From: Falsiroseomonas sp051433195
GTDB taxonomy: Bacteria > Pseudomonadota > Alphaproteobacteria > Acetobacterales > Acetobacteraceae
Assembly: GCF_051433195.1 (NCBI RefSeq)
Contig: NZ_JBHMFT010000001.1
Location: 186,001-250,000, forward strand
Direction: 5' to 3'
DNA length: 64,000 nucleotides
The notes under the pieces were generated by a model. It was not told the DNA's origin, did no database searches, and worked only from the letters and a program-made list of their open reading frames with translations. A program made the position numbers and the translations under genes. How positions within the stretch are numbered: position 1 is the first letter of the stretch; each line of letters opens with the position of its first letter. Shown piece after piece: positions 24,950 to 34,272 of this stretch.

Positions 24950-27211
24950 TCAGTGTCCGTCCAGCGCCAGCAGATCCTGGGTCCGGCGCAGCGAATGGGT
25001 GTGGGTGACGCCGTTGTTCAGGTAGAATTCGTCCCGCGGGAAATCATCGGTCAGCGCCGCCTCCGGCCGCTCCGCGCCGGGCCGCCAGACCAGGGCCGAG
25101 TCGGCGAACAGGGCGGCGAAGTCGGTGAAGCCGCGATTGCCGCGATGCAGGTGGGCCAGCACCGCTGGTTCCGCGAAGCGCCGCGCCAGGACTGCCGAAT
25201 CGTAGGGAATCGGGCTGTCGGAGCCGATCAGGACGGAGCCGGGCATCAGCAGCTTGGTGTAGGGGAAGACCGAGGCGAAGGTGGCCACCACGCGCTGCGT
25301 CGGGCCCCACTGCACATACAGCCCGCCCGGTGCCAGGCGGCGGCGGACCTGTTCGAGGAACTCGGCCGAATACAGCAGGCCGGAATGCGAGCCCTCCGGC
25401 AGGATCGCATCGGCCTGGATCACGTCGTACTGCGTCTCGCCCTTGGACAGGGCGCGGCGGCCGTCGCCGTATTCCAGCCGCCAGCGCGGGTTGCGCAGCA
25501 TCTCCGCGATCGGGCCATCCGGGTAGCGCGTGGCGATGCCGGCATGGGCGGTCAGCACCGGCCCGACCAGCTCGATGGCGCGGACTTCCTGCGTCGCGGG
25601 AGACACGCCGGCGGCCCAGGGCGTGCCGCCGGAGCCGATGCCGATGGCGAGCACCCGCTGCGGGTCCGGGTGCAGCAGCGGGCCCAGCGCGCCGAGGAAC
25701 TGGTGGATCGGCAGGAAGGGAATCTGCCCCTGGCTGAAGCCCTGGATGAAGAAGGGGCCGTGCGGGCCGAAGCCGGGCCGGTTGTCGTCGCGGAAGAAGG
25801 CGACGCCGGAGCGGTCCTCCGCCCAGTCCACCACCTGGCCCGGCCGTTCGGCATGCAGGCGCGACCACAGCGCCGCATTGCCCGGCAGCGCCACCAGCGC
25901 GATGCCGCAGGCGACCGCCATGGCGATCTCCGGGCGCCGGCCGCGACCCTCCCGCCACAGCCAGCCGAGCATGAGGAGCACCGACAGCACGGCCAGCAGC
26001 CGCAGCGTTCCGGCCGTGCCGATCAGGTGGAAGGTCACCAGCCCGGTCAGGATCGACCCCGCCGCATTGCCCATGATGTTGGACAGCTGCACCCAGCCGA
26101 CCCGCGCCCCGACGCTCGCCAGATCCTGCTGCACGGCGCGCTGCACGAAGGGGAAGGTCATGCCGATGAGGAAGGAGGGCGGGCCCACCACCGCCAGCGT
26201 CAGCAGCACCGTCGTCAGCAGGCCGGGCCCGCGCAGGCGGTGCATGTCCGGCGAGACGAACTGGTTCACCGGCCAATGCGGCAACGCCCAGACCATCAGC
26301 AGGATCAGCGCCGCGCCCAGCGCGAAGCCGCCCGCCTGGGTCAGGAAGAAGGCCGGGCGCGGGTCGCGGATGCGGCGCAGCAGGCGCGAGGCGAAGGCGA
26401 TGCCGGCGCCATCCGCCAGCAGGAACACGCCGAGCACGGTGGGGAACAGGTAGGCGTGATACTGCCCGATCTGGCCCATCAGCCGGACCCAGACGATCTC
26501 CAGCGCCACGATGACGTAGCCGGACAGGAACACCAGCAGGCACCACAGCCGCAGGCTGCCGAAGGGCTCGGCCTGCGGCGCCTCGGCGCTCCGCGCCACC
26601 GGCGCCGGCTTCGTGCGGGACAGGCCCGGCAGCAGCGTCAGCGCCAGGGCGGCCGCCAGCACATCCAGCCCGGCGGCCAGCGCCAGAGATCCGGTGTAGC
26701 CAAGGTTGCCGACCAGCAGCCAGCCGCCGAGCAGCGCGCCCAGCCCGGCGCCCAGCGTGTTCAGCCCGTAGAGGCTGCCAATGCGTTCTGCCACAGAACC
26801 GAGATCGGTCGCCACCGCGCGCGCCAGCAGCGGCAGGGAGGCGCCCATCAGCGTGGTCGGCAGCACCAGGCCCATGAAGCACAGGGCGAAGATGGCGATG
26901 GGGCTGTCCACCACCCCGGCCAGCTCGGTCGCCAGCAGGTCGTACAGGAAGAACTTGGAGACCAGCGCGAAGCCGGCCACCGCGACCTCCGCCAGCGCGA
27001 AGCCGAGAAGGGCACGGTAGGGCGATAGCCGGTCCGCCAGCCAGGCGCCGAGCAGCGAGCCGAGGCCGAGGCCGGCCAGGAAGGCGCCCACCACAAGCGC
27101 CGCCGAGATGGTGTCCGACCCGGCGAAGATGCCGAGCATGCGTTGCCAGACGATCTGGCACAGCAGGGCTGCAAAGCCCGAGCAGAAAAACGCCACGGCC
27201 AGACGCGGCAT
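24950..27211 (-). CDS. Fused MFS transporter / spermidine-synthase-like protein
   Basis: The 753-aa protein has an N-terminal MFS-like membrane part of about 12 helices (roughly 1-430) with CSGFAALLCQIVWQRMLGIF, the usual start of this fusion family. The soluble C-terminal part resembles spermidine synthase: VLAIGIGSGGTPWAAG (nucleotide/SAM loop), VRAIELVGPVL, YDVIQADAI and GGLYVQWGPT. The GGGxG spermidine-synthase motif is only partly kept (GIGSGG), so enzyme activity and substrate are uncertain. It is divergent from the ThDP enzyme gene; the 161-bp gap holds an 8-bp direct repeat TTGCGGCC. Confidence 0.82.
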   Translation of the reverse strand: MPRLAVAFFCSGFAALLCQIVWQRMLGIFAGSDTISAALVVGAFLAGLGLGSLLGAWLADRLSPYRALLGFALAEVAVAGFALVSKFFLYDLLATELAGVVDSPIAIFALCFMGLVLPTTLMGASLPLLARAVATDLGSVAERIGSLYGLNTLGAGLGALLGGWLLVGNLGYTGSLALAAGLDVLAAALALTLLPGLSRTKPAPVARSAEAPQAEPFGSLRLWCLLVFLSGYVIVALEIVWVRLMGQIGQYHAYLFPTVLGVFLLADGAGIAFASRLLRRIRDPRPAFFLTQAGGFALGAALILLMVWALPHWPVNQFVSPDMHRLRGPGLLTTVLLTLAVVGPPSFLIGMTFPFVQRAVQQDLASVGARVGWVQLSNIMGNAAGSILTGLVTFHLIGTAGTLRLLAVLSVLLMLGWLWREGRGRRPEIAMAVACGIALVALPGNAALWSRLHAERPGQVVDWAEDRSGVAFFRDDNRPGFGPHGPFFIQGFSQGQIPFLPIHQFLGALGPLLHPDPQRVLAIGIGSGGTPWAAGVSPATQEVRAIELVGPVLTAHAGIATRYPDGPIAEMLRNPRWRLEYGDGRRALSKGETQYDVIQADAILPEGSHSGLLYSAEFLEQVRRRLAPGGLYVQWGPTQRVVATFASVFPYTKLLMPGSVLIGSDSPIPYDSAVLARRFAEPAVLAHLHRGNRGFTDFAALFADSALVWRPGAERPEAALTDDFPRDEFYLNNGVTHTHSLRRTQDLLALDGH

Positions 27212-27372
27212 GCAGGTCGTCCCCTTTGCCGCGGCCCCCCTCGGTCACGGACGCGTCATCATTGCCAAAACATGGCCGATCGTAAACCCGCCGCAGACCA
27301 TCGGGGCGCCCACCCTTGCGGCCAATCCCGCCGCCGCGCACCTTGCGGCCTTCAAGTTGCGGGAGGATGCCG

Positions 27373-28914
27373 GTGAACGGAGCCGAAAGTCTGGTGCACA
27401 CCCTGTTGGCCGCGGGTGTGGACACCTGTTTTGCCAATCCCGGCACCAGCGAGATGCATTTCGTCGCGGCGCTGGACCGCATTCCCGGGATGCGGTGCGT
27501 GCTCGGCCTTCAGGAAAACGTCGTCACCGGCATGGCCGATGGCTATTGGCGCATGACCGGCAAGCCCGCCGTGACCCTGCTCCATTGCGGCCCGGGCCTG
27601 GCGAACGGACTGTCCAACCTGCACAACGCGCGCCGTGCGCGGTCCGGCATCGTCAATTGCGTCGGCGACCAGGCGACCTACCACCGGCCGCTCGATGCGC
27701 AGCTGACCGCGGATACCGAGGGTTTCGCCCGCGCCGTCTCCGCCTGGACGCGTACCGTGGCCCGTGCCGAGGATGTCGGCCGCGATGCGGCGACCGCCGT
27801 GCAGGCGGCGCGCACCTCGCCGGGCCAGATCGCGACGCTGATCCTGCCGTCGGACGTGTGCTGGGACGAGGCGCCGGGCGGCCCCGCGACCGGCCTGCCG
27901 GTGCCGGCCGCGCCGCAGGCGGACCCGCACGCGGTCCGCAACGCCGCCCGGGCGCTGCGCGACCGGAAGGACGTGCTGATCCTGCTCGGCGGCCCGGCCC
28001 TGACGGCGGAGGCGCAGGCACTGGCCTGGCGCGTCGCGCAGGCGACCGGCGCCGCGGTGCTGGCCGAGATGTCCAATTCGCGCGTCGAGCGCGGCCAGGG
28101 CCGCATGCAGCTGGAGCGCGTGCCCTATCCGGCCGATCTCGCGATCGAGGCGCTGAAGCCCTACACCACCATCATCCTGGTCAACAGCAAAGCGCCTGTC
28201 GGCTTCTTCGCCTATCCCAACAAGCCGTCCCGCCACCACCGCGAGGACGCCGACATCCTGCTGCTGACGCGCTACGAGGCCGACCCGATCCAGGCATTGA
28301 CGGCACTGGCCGAGGAACTCGGCGCACCGCAGGCCGCGATCCCCGACCCTGGCCCGCGCCCACAGCCGGTGCGCGGCACGCCGACGCCGGAGGGGCTGGC
28401 GCAGACGCTGGCGGCGCTGATGCCGGACAACGCCATCATCGCCGACGAATCGGTCTCCTTCGGCCGCGGCTTCTACAAAATCACCCACGCCGCGCCGGCG
28501 CATGACTGGCTGCACATCACCGGCGGCGCCATCGGCTGCGGCATCCCGCTGGCGACCGGCGCCGCGATCGGCGCCCCCGGCCGCCGCGTCATCAACCTGC
28601 AGGCCGATGGCTCCGCGATGTACACCCTGCAGGGCCTGTGGACCCAGGCGCGCGAAAAGCTGCCGGTCACCACCATCATCATCTCGAACCGGAAATACGC
28701 CATCCTGATCGGCGAGTACCAGGGCGTCGGTGCCAACCCCGGCCGCACGGCGATGGACATGCTGGACCTCGGCAACCCGAACCTCGACTGGGTGAAGCTG
28801 GCCGGCGGCATGGGCGTGGCGGCGGCGCGGACGACGACGCTGGAAGGTGTCGCCGACCTTCTGCAGCAGAGCCTGTCGCAGGACGGGCCGTTCCTGATCG
28901 AGATGGAGGTCTGA
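27373..28914 (+). CDS. Acetolactate-synthase-like ThDP enzyme
   Basis: The 513-aa thiamine-diphosphate enzyme is related to IlvB. The catalytic glutamate lies in LGLQENVVTGMADGYWR, the ThDP motif is ADGSAMYTLQGLWTQAREKL with the Asn of ISNRKYAIL, and a central Rossmann domain is present. The family usually lacks IlvN, and none is adjacent. The true substrate is unknown; 2-keto acid chemistry is inferred. I prefer GTG 27373, since GGGAGG lies 6 bases upstream and homologues begin MNGAESLVHTLL. ATG 27367 would leave no spacing. It pairs with the SDR gene 2 bases downstream. Confidence 0.85.
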   Translation: MNGAESLVHTLLAAGVDTCFANPGTSEMHFVAALDRIPGMRCVLGLQENVVTGMADGYWRMTGKPAVTLLHCGPGLANGLSNLHNARRARSGIVNCVGDQATYHRPLDAQLTADTEGFARAVSAWTRTVARAEDVGRDAATAVQAARTSPGQIATLILPSDVCWDEAPGGPATGLPVPAAPQADPHAVRNAARALRDRKDVLILLGGPALTAEAQALAWRVAQATGAAVLAEMSNSRVERGQGRMQLERVPYPADLAIEALKPYTTIILVNSKAPVGFFAYPNKPSRHHREDADILLLTRYEADPIQALTALAEELGAPQAAIPDPGPRPQPVRGTPTPEGLAQTLAALMPDNAIIADESVSFGRGFYKITHAAPAHDWLHITGGAIGCGIPLATGAAIGAPGRRVINLQADGSAMYTLQGLWTQAREKLPVTTIIISNRKYAILIGEYQGVGANPGRTAMDMLDLGNPNLDWVKLAGGMGVAAARTTTLEGVADLLQQSLSQDGPFLIEMEV

Positions 28915-28916
28915 GC

Positions 28917-29690
28917 ATGGACCTCTCCCTCGCCGGCCGCCGCGTGCTGATCACGGGTGGATCGAAGGGCATCGGCCTGGCCTGTGCCGAAGCCTTCGCG
29001 CGGGAGGGCTGTGACATCATCCTGGCCGGGCGCGACCCCGCTACCTTGGCCAGCGCCGCCGATGCGGTGCGTGGCACCGCGCAGGTCCGGGTGGAAACCC
29101 ACGCCGCGGACCTGTCCCGACCCGAGGCGCGTGAGGGGCTGCACGCGGCCTTCCCGGACCTCGACATCCTGGTGAACAACGCCGGCGCCATCCCCTCCGG
29201 CCGCCTGCAGGACATACCCTTCGCGCGGTGGCAGCAGGCCTGGGACCTCAAGGTGCTCGGCTACATCCATCTGTGCCAGTTGTACTATCCGGGGATGGAG
29301 GCGAAGCGCGCCGGCGTCATCCTGAACATCATCGGCATGGCCGGGCGCGCCCCGCGCATGGGCTACATCTGCGGCGGCACCGGCAATGCGGCGCTGATCG
29401 CCTTCACCTCCGCGCTGGGTGGCGCGGCGCAGGAGGCCGGCGTGCGGGTGCTCGGCATCAACCCCGCCGCCACCCGCACGGCGCGGATGGAGACCCAGGC
29501 GCGGGTGAATGCGAAGCTGAAGTTCGGCGACGAGGACCGCTGGGCGGAAACCCTGACCGGGCTGCCCTACGGCCGCCCAATCGAGGCGGCGGAGATCGCC
29601 GATCTGTCGGTGTTCCTGGCCTCCCCGCGTGCTGCCTATGTGAACGGCACGGTGGTCGACGTCGATGGCGGCGGCATGTTCCGAGGCTGA
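28917..29690 (+). CDS. SDR family oxidoreductase with altered active site
   Basis: The 257-aa short-chain dehydrogenase/reductase has GGSKGIGLACA for NAD(P) binding and NNAGA at residue 87-91. It ends with the usual YVNGTVVDVDGGGMFRG. The catalytic tetrad is degenerate. Tyr150 of GYICGGTGNAAL is present, but the residue four positions later is Gly rather than Lys, and the usual Ser of strand 5 is replaced in NIIGMAG. This divergent type is known beside ThDP enzymes, with the chemistry not clear to me. The start ATG follows the preceding stop by 2 bases. Confidence 0.82.
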   Translation: MDLSLAGRRVLITGGSKGIGLACAEAFAREGCDIILAGRDPATLASAADAVRGTAQVRVETHAADLSRPEAREGLHAAFPDLDILVNNAGAIPSGRLQDIPFARWQQAWDLKVLGYIHLCQLYYPGMEAKRAGVILNIIGMAGRAPRMGYICGGTGNAALIAFTSALGGAAQEAGVRVLGINPAATRTARMETQARVNAKLKFGDEDRWAETLTGLPYGRPIEAAEIADLSVFLASPRAAYVNGTVVDVDGGGMFRG

Positions 29691-29897
29691 ACGCCGGACC
29701 AACCCCCGATTGCAGGGCACCGATCTTTCTGCCAGGGTCAAGGTGCTTGCATGATGGTCAATTCCTGACGCGGACCTCAGTCTGATTGCGAGGCCTGTCA
29801 GGGGCCGACCAGCCGAAGGGTGCCCTTCCGGCCCCGACGGACCGGGGGAAGGGCTGGCCCATCCGCCAGCCGCAGGGGCTGGCTCGATGATCCTGGC

Positions 29898-32126
29898 ATG
29901 AGCATCCGCGCCCGCCTGCTGTGGCTGGTCGCCGTCGCCACGCTGGTCCCGGCGCTGCTCGTTGGCTTCCGCTTCCTCCAGGAACGCCAGGCGCAGATCG
30001 ACTCCGCCACCTCGCGCCTGGTCTCCGCCGCCGGGGTCGTGGCGCTCGATCTCGATGACCGCATCATGGGCGCCAGCCAGTTGCTGTTCGGCCTGGCGCG
30101 GGCGCGCGACCTGGCGGAGCCCGAGCCCGCCGCCTGTTCCGCCTTCCTGTCGGCGGTGCGCGAACAGTACCAGCAATTCACCGGCCTGCTGACCATCGAC
30201 CCGGAGGGCCGGCTGGTCTGCGACTCATTGCAGACCGGCCGGCAGCTCGACCTGCGGGACCGCCGCTATTTCCAGGAGGCACTGCTGACGGAACGCGGCG
30301 TGGTCCTGCAGCCGGCCTTCGGGCGGCTGACCGGCCTCTCGGTGCTCCAGGTTGCGTTCCCGGCACGCAATGCGGCCGGCGACCTGTCCTTCGTCCTGCT
30401 CGCCTCGCTGAACCTCGTCACCCTTGTGCAGGACCACGCCAACCGGCTGCAACCCGGCGAGGAGATCCTGCTGGTCGGCCCGGACGGGGTGGCGCTGGTC
30501 TGGACGGAGCAGATGGTGGCGCGTGGCGGATCGCCCGACCGAGTGCTGGCCGGCGAAGTCGCGCGCTTCGCATCCGGGGAGGATCGGCGCCCGACCTGGG
30601 AGGTCCGCGGCGAGGATGGCCAGGTCCGCATCTGGGCCGCCGGCACCGCCCCGCTGACCGAAGGGTCCGGCCTGCGCGTGCTGGTCGGCCAGAAGCGGCA
30701 GGATCTGGTGGCGCAGGCGGATCGGCGGCTGCGGCAGGATCTGGTGATCCTGGCCGCCGTCTCGCTCGGCCTCGCCATCGCCGTGTGGCTGATCGGGGAG
30801 CTGGGGATCAGGCGGGAGGTCGGGCGCATCTCCGCGATGGCCTGGCGGCTTGGCCAGGGTGACCTGGCGGCGCGGATCGCCCCGCCCTTTCCGGGCGGCG
30901 AGCTGGGCGGGTTGATGGCCGTGCTGAACCGCAGCGCGGATTCGCTGCAGCACCAGCGGGACGCCATCGCCGACCTGAACCGCAAGCTGCTGCAGGCGCA
31001 GCGGATGGAGGCGGTGGGCCAGCTGACCGGCGGGCTGGCGCATGATTTCAACAACCTGCTGACCGTGATCCTCGGCAGCGCCGAATTGCTCGCCGAACAG
31101 CTGGAGCACGACCCGGACCTGCTGCAACTGGCGGAGACCACACGGCTGGCGGCGGAACGGGGCGGCGACCTGACGCGCAGCCTGCTGGCCTTCGCCCGCC
31201 GCCAGCCGCTCGATCCGCGGCCCACCGATGTCGGCAGCGAGCTGCGCCGCGTCGAGGTGCTGCTGCGCCGCACGCTCGGCGAGCATATCGAGTGCCGCTT
31301 CGACCTGGCAACGAATCTCCCGCCGGCGCTGGTCGACCCGGCGCAGCTGGAGGCGGCGCTGTTGAACCTGGTGCTCAATGCGCGCGACGCGATGCCGCAG
31401 GGCGGCCGGCTGACGGTGGAGACGGCGTCAGCCCTGCTGGATGCCGCCTATGCCGCGCAGCATGAGGAGGTGGCGGCCGGCGAGTACGTCGCGATCGCCG
31501 TGACCGACACCGGCTGCGGCATGACGCCCGAGGTGCTGGCGCAGGTGTTCGAGCCGTTTTTCACCACCAAGGAATTCGGCCGCGGCAGCGGCCTCGGCCT
31601 CAGCATGGTGTTCGGCTTCGTCAAGCAGTCGCAGGGCCACATCCGGATCTACTCCGAGCCCGGCCAGGGCACCACCGTGAAGCTGTACCTGCCGCGCGCC
31701 GCCGAGGGCACGGCGCCGCGCCTCCCCGTCCCCCGGGCCAGGTCGCAGCGCGGCGATGAAAGCGTGCTGGTGGTCGAGGACGATGCCATGGTGCGCGCGC
31801 ATGTCGCCGGTGAACTCGGCAACCTGGGCTACCGCGTGCGGGCCGTCGCCAATGGGCAGGAGGCGATGGAGGTGCTGCGGGGCGATGCGCCGGTGGATGT
31901 GCTGTTCACCGATGTGGTGATGCCCGGCGGCATGTCGGGCCCGCAGCTTGCGGCCTCCGCGCTGCTGCTGCGGCCGACGCTGCGCGTGCTGTACACCTCG
32001 GGCTATACGGAAAATGCCGTGGTGCATCACGGCCGGCTGGACCCGGGCGTGGTGCTGCTCAGCAAGCCCTACCGGCGCCAGGAGCTTTCGGAGAAGCTGC
32101 GTTTCGTTCTGAGGGCGGAGAGCTAG
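29898..32126 (+). CDS. Hybrid sensor histidine kinase/response regulator
   Basis: The 742-aa membrane kinase has a first transmembrane helix (about 7-25) and a periplasmic dCache-like sensor (about 30-280, QQFTGLLTIDPEGRLVCDSL). A second helix (DLVILAAVSLGLAIAVWLIG) and HAMP follow. The HisKA domain has the phospho-acceptor His382 in GLAHDFNNLLTVILG, next to a HATPase (NLVLNARDAMPQGG, GCGMTPEVLAQVFEPFFTTK, GLGLSMVFGF). A C-terminal receiver has Asp672 in LFTDVVMPGGMSG. It is an orphan kinase and its phosphotransfer partner is not nearby. The 207-bp gap upstream has small hairpins but no clear operator. It converges with murA and the two stops share CTAG. Confidence 0.92.
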   Translation: MSIRARLLWLVAVATLVPALLVGFRFLQERQAQIDSATSRLVSAAGVVALDLDDRIMGASQLLFGLARARDLAEPEPAACSAFLSAVREQYQQFTGLLTIDPEGRLVCDSLQTGRQLDLRDRRYFQEALLTERGVVLQPAFGRLTGLSVLQVAFPARNAAGDLSFVLLASLNLVTLVQDHANRLQPGEEILLVGPDGVALVWTEQMVARGGSPDRVLAGEVARFASGEDRRPTWEVRGEDGQVRIWAAGTAPLTEGSGLRVLVGQKRQDLVAQADRRLRQDLVILAAVSLGLAIAVWLIGELGIRREVGRISAMAWRLGQGDLAARIAPPFPGGELGGLMAVLNRSADSLQHQRDAIADLNRKLLQAQRMEAVGQLTGGLAHDFNNLLTVILGSAELLAEQLEHDPDLLQLAETTRLAAERGGDLTRSLLAFARRQPLDPRPTDVGSELRRVEVLLRRTLGEHIECRFDLATNLPPALVDPAQLEAALLNLVLNARDAMPQGGRLTVETASALLDAAYAAQHEEVAAGEYVAIAVTDTGCGMTPEVLAQVFEPFFTTKEFGRGSGLGLSMVFGFVKQSQGHIRIYSEPGQGTTVKLYLPRAAEGTAPRLPVPRARSQRGDESVLVVEDDAMVRAHVAGELGNLGYRVRAVANGQEAMEVLRGDAPVDVLFTDVVMPGGMSGPQLAASALLLRPTLRVLYTSGYTENAVVHHGRLDPGVVLLSKPYRRQELSEKLRFVLRAES

Positions 32127-33376
32127 ACCCGCTCGATCTCCGCACCCACCGCCGAAAGCTTGCGCTCCAGCGCCTCGTAGCCGCGGTCCAGGTGGTAGAC
32201 GCGGTTCACGATGGTCTCCCCCTGCGCCGCCAGCCCGGCCAGCACCAGGGAGACGGAGGCGCGCAGATCCGTCGCCATCACCGGCGCGCCGGACAGCTTC
32301 GGCACGCCGCGCACGATGGCGGACTGGCCGTGGTACTTGATGCGGGCACCCATGCGGGTCAGCTCCGGCACATGCATGAAGCGGTTCTCGAAGATCGTCT
32401 CCGTGATCATGCTGGCGCCTTCCGCCACGCACATCAGCGCCATGAACTGCGCCTGCATGTCGGTGGCGAAGCCGGGGAAGGGCTCGGTCATCACGTCCGC
32501 GCCGCGCAGGCCGTTGCGGCGGGTGATGCGCAGTCCGGCGGTTTCCTCCGCCACGTCCACCCCGCATTCCCGCATGGTCCGCACCACGGCGCCAAGGTCG
32601 ACCATGCGCGCGCCCTCCAGCAGCACCGTGCCGCCGGTGATGGCCGCGGCGCAGGCGTAGGTGCCGGCCTCGATGCGGTCCGGGATGATCGGGTGGGTGG
32701 CGGCGCCGAGCGTCTTCACGCCCTCCACCACCAGGCGGTCGGTGCCGATGCCCTCGATCCGCGCGCCCATGCGCATCAGGCACATGGCGAGGTCGCCGAT
32801 CTCGGGCTCCCGCGCCGCATTCACCAGTTCCGTCACGCCATCGGCCAGCGTCGCGGCCATCAGCAGGTTCTCGGTGGCGCCGACGCTGACCTGCGGGAAG
32901 ATGATGGTGGCGCCCTTCAGGCCGCCGGGCGCCTTCGCATGCATGTAGCCGCCTTCCAGGTCGAAGACGGCGCCCATCTGCTCCAGGCCCTTGATGTGCA
33001 AATCCACCGGCCGCGTGCCGATGGCGCAGCCGCCGGGCAGCGAGACCCGCGCCTCCCCGAAGCGCGCCACCAGCGGGCCCATCACCAGGACGGAGGCGCG
33101 CATCTTGCGCACCAGGTCGTAGGGCGCCTCCAGGTTGTTCGCGGTACCGGACAGCACCAGGCGGCGGCCGGGCTTGTCGTGGTCCACCGTCATGCCGTGC
33201 TGGGACAGCAGGGCGCGCATGGTGGCGATATCCGCCAGGTCCGGCGCATTCTCCAGCACCAGCGGGCCGTCGGAGAGAAGTCCGGCCGCCATCAGCGGCA
33301 GCGTCGCGTTCTTGGCGCCGCCGATCGGGATGTTGCCCGATAGCGGCTTGCCGCCACGGATGCGGATGCGGTCCAT
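32123..33376 (-). CDS. murA: UDP-N-acetylglucosamine 1-carboxyvinyltransferase (MurA)
   Basis: The 417-aa cytosolic enzyme makes the first committed step of peptidoglycan synthesis, adding enolpyruvate to UDP-GlcNAc. Its hallmark NIPIGGAKNATLPLMAA carries the catalytic lysine, and the fosfomycin-target cysteine is Cys117 in LPGGCAIGTRPVDLHI. Length and both EPSP-like domains are complete. The start at 33376 gives the family's MDRIRIRGG opening; the frame is open further upstream without similarity. Confidence 0.97.
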   Translation of the reverse strand: MDRIRIRGGKPLSGNIPIGGAKNATLPLMAAGLLSDGPLVLENAPDLADIATMRALLSQHGMTVDHDKPGRRLVLSGTANNLEAPYDLVRKMRASVLVMGPLVARFGEARVSLPGGCAIGTRPVDLHIKGLEQMGAVFDLEGGYMHAKAPGGLKGATIIFPQVSVGATENLLMAATLADGVTELVNAAREPEIGDLAMCLMRMGARIEGIGTDRLVVEGVKTLGAATHPIIPDRIEAGTYACAAAITGGTVLLEGARMVDLGAVVRTMRECGVDVAEETAGLRITRRNGLRGADVMTEPFPGFATDMQAQFMALMCVAEGASMITETIFENRFMHVPELTRMGARIKYHGQSAIVRGVPKLSGAPVMATDLRASVSLVLAGLAAQGETIVNRVYHLDRGYEALERKLSAVGAEIERV

Positions 33377-33406
33377 GCGTGGTCCTATCGAGCTACTGGA
33401 GTATCT

Positions 33407-33433
33407 CCCTCTCCCCCCTGCGGGTGGAGAGGG
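33407..33433. repeat. CCCTCTCC/GGAGAGGG hairpin of a common intergenic type
   Basis: A perfect 8-bp inverted repeat (33407-33414 with 33426-33433) lies in the 85-bp gap between dcd and murA. The motif with a GC-rich loop is, from memory, widely scattered in GC-rich proteobacterial genomes. It may end the dcd transcript, but no T-tract follows. Confidence 0.5.
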
Positions 33434-33461
33434 CTTCGGCACCCATCTTCTTCGGCCGTGC

Positions 33462-34016
33462 CTACAGCTTCGGCAAGGCGACGCCGCGCTGGCGCATGTA
33501 CTTGCCCTTGCGGTCCGCGTAGCTGACCTCCGGCGGCGCGCTGCCCTGCAGGAACAGGAACTGGCAGATGCCTTCGTTGGCGTAGATGCGGGCGGGCAGG
33601 GGGGTGGTGTTGCTGATCTCGATCGTCACCTGGCCTTCCCATTCGGGCTCCAGCGGCGTGACGTTCACGATCAGCCCGCAGCGCGCATAGGTGGATTTGC
33701 CGAGGCAGATCACCAGCACGTCGCGCGGGATGCGGAAGTATTCGATGGTGTGGCACAGCACGAAGCTGTTCGGCGGGATGATGCAGGTCTCGCCGCGCCG
33801 CGTCACGAAGCCCTGGTCCGAGAACACCTTCGGGTCCACCACCGCATTGTCGACGTTGGTGAAGATCTTGAACTCGTCGGCCAGCCGCGCATCGTAGCCG
33901 TAGGAGGACAGGCCGTAGGAGATCACGCCCTCACGCCGCTGGCTTTCGACGAACGGCTCGATCATCGCCGTCTCCTGCGCCATGCGGCGGATCCAGGTGT
34001 CGGGCATGATGGACAT
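33462..34016 (-). CDS. dcd: dCTP deaminase (Dcd)
   Basis: This 184-aa trimeric deaminase turns dCTP into dUTP for thymidylate synthesis. The family signature GVISYGLSSYGYDARLADEF is present, with the catalytic glutamate region EWEGQVTIEISNTTPLP and GKSTYARCGLIVNVTPLEP. The start is set at ATG 34016 (MSIMPDTWIRRMA), the usual alphaproteobacterial N-terminus. It lies upstream of murA on the same strand, 85 bases apart. Confidence 0.96.
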   Translation of the reverse strand: MSIMPDTWIRRMAQETAMIEPFVESQRREGVISYGLSSYGYDARLADEFKIFTNVDNAVVDPKVFSDQGFVTRRGETCIIPPNSFVLCHTIEYFRIPRDVLVICLGKSTYARCGLIVNVTPLEPEWEGQVTIEISNTTPLPARIYANEGICQFLFLQGSAPPEVSYADRKGKYMRQRGVALPKL

Positions 34017-34080
34017 GGGCGGGGCGAGCCTTGCGCGTCGTCGGGGATCGCCGTCTAGCCCAGCCGGCATGTCAGGTCCA

Positions 34081-34272
34081 TTACGACCCGGGCTTGTCCT
34101 CCGGCGCGGGCTTGGCCTTCTCGGGCGGATCCGGCGGCACATCGGCACGCGCGCGCGCCTGGGCCTTGCGCCGGCGCAGGTTCTCCCGCAGCGCGGCCGC
34201 CAGCCGGGCCTCGCGCGCCTGCTGCGCCGGTGTGCGCGGCGGCGGGTCCGGCGCCTTGTCGCGGTCCGGCAT
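34081..34272 (-). CDS. Small basic/Pro-rich hypothetical protein
   Basis: This 63-aa, highly charged protein has a helical core AREARLAAALRENLRRRKAQARARA flanked by Pro-rich, probably disordered ends (DKAPDPPPRTPAQQ, PPDPPEKAKPAPEDKPG). It shares an ATGA overlap with the Bug-receptor gene, which supports translation. Similar small proteins with an ALRENLRRRK core occur in alphaproteobacteria from memory; no function is known. Confidence 0.6.
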   Translation of the reverse strand: MPDRDKAPDPPPRTPAQQAREARLAAALRENLRRRKAQARARADVPPDPPEKAKPAPEDKPGS

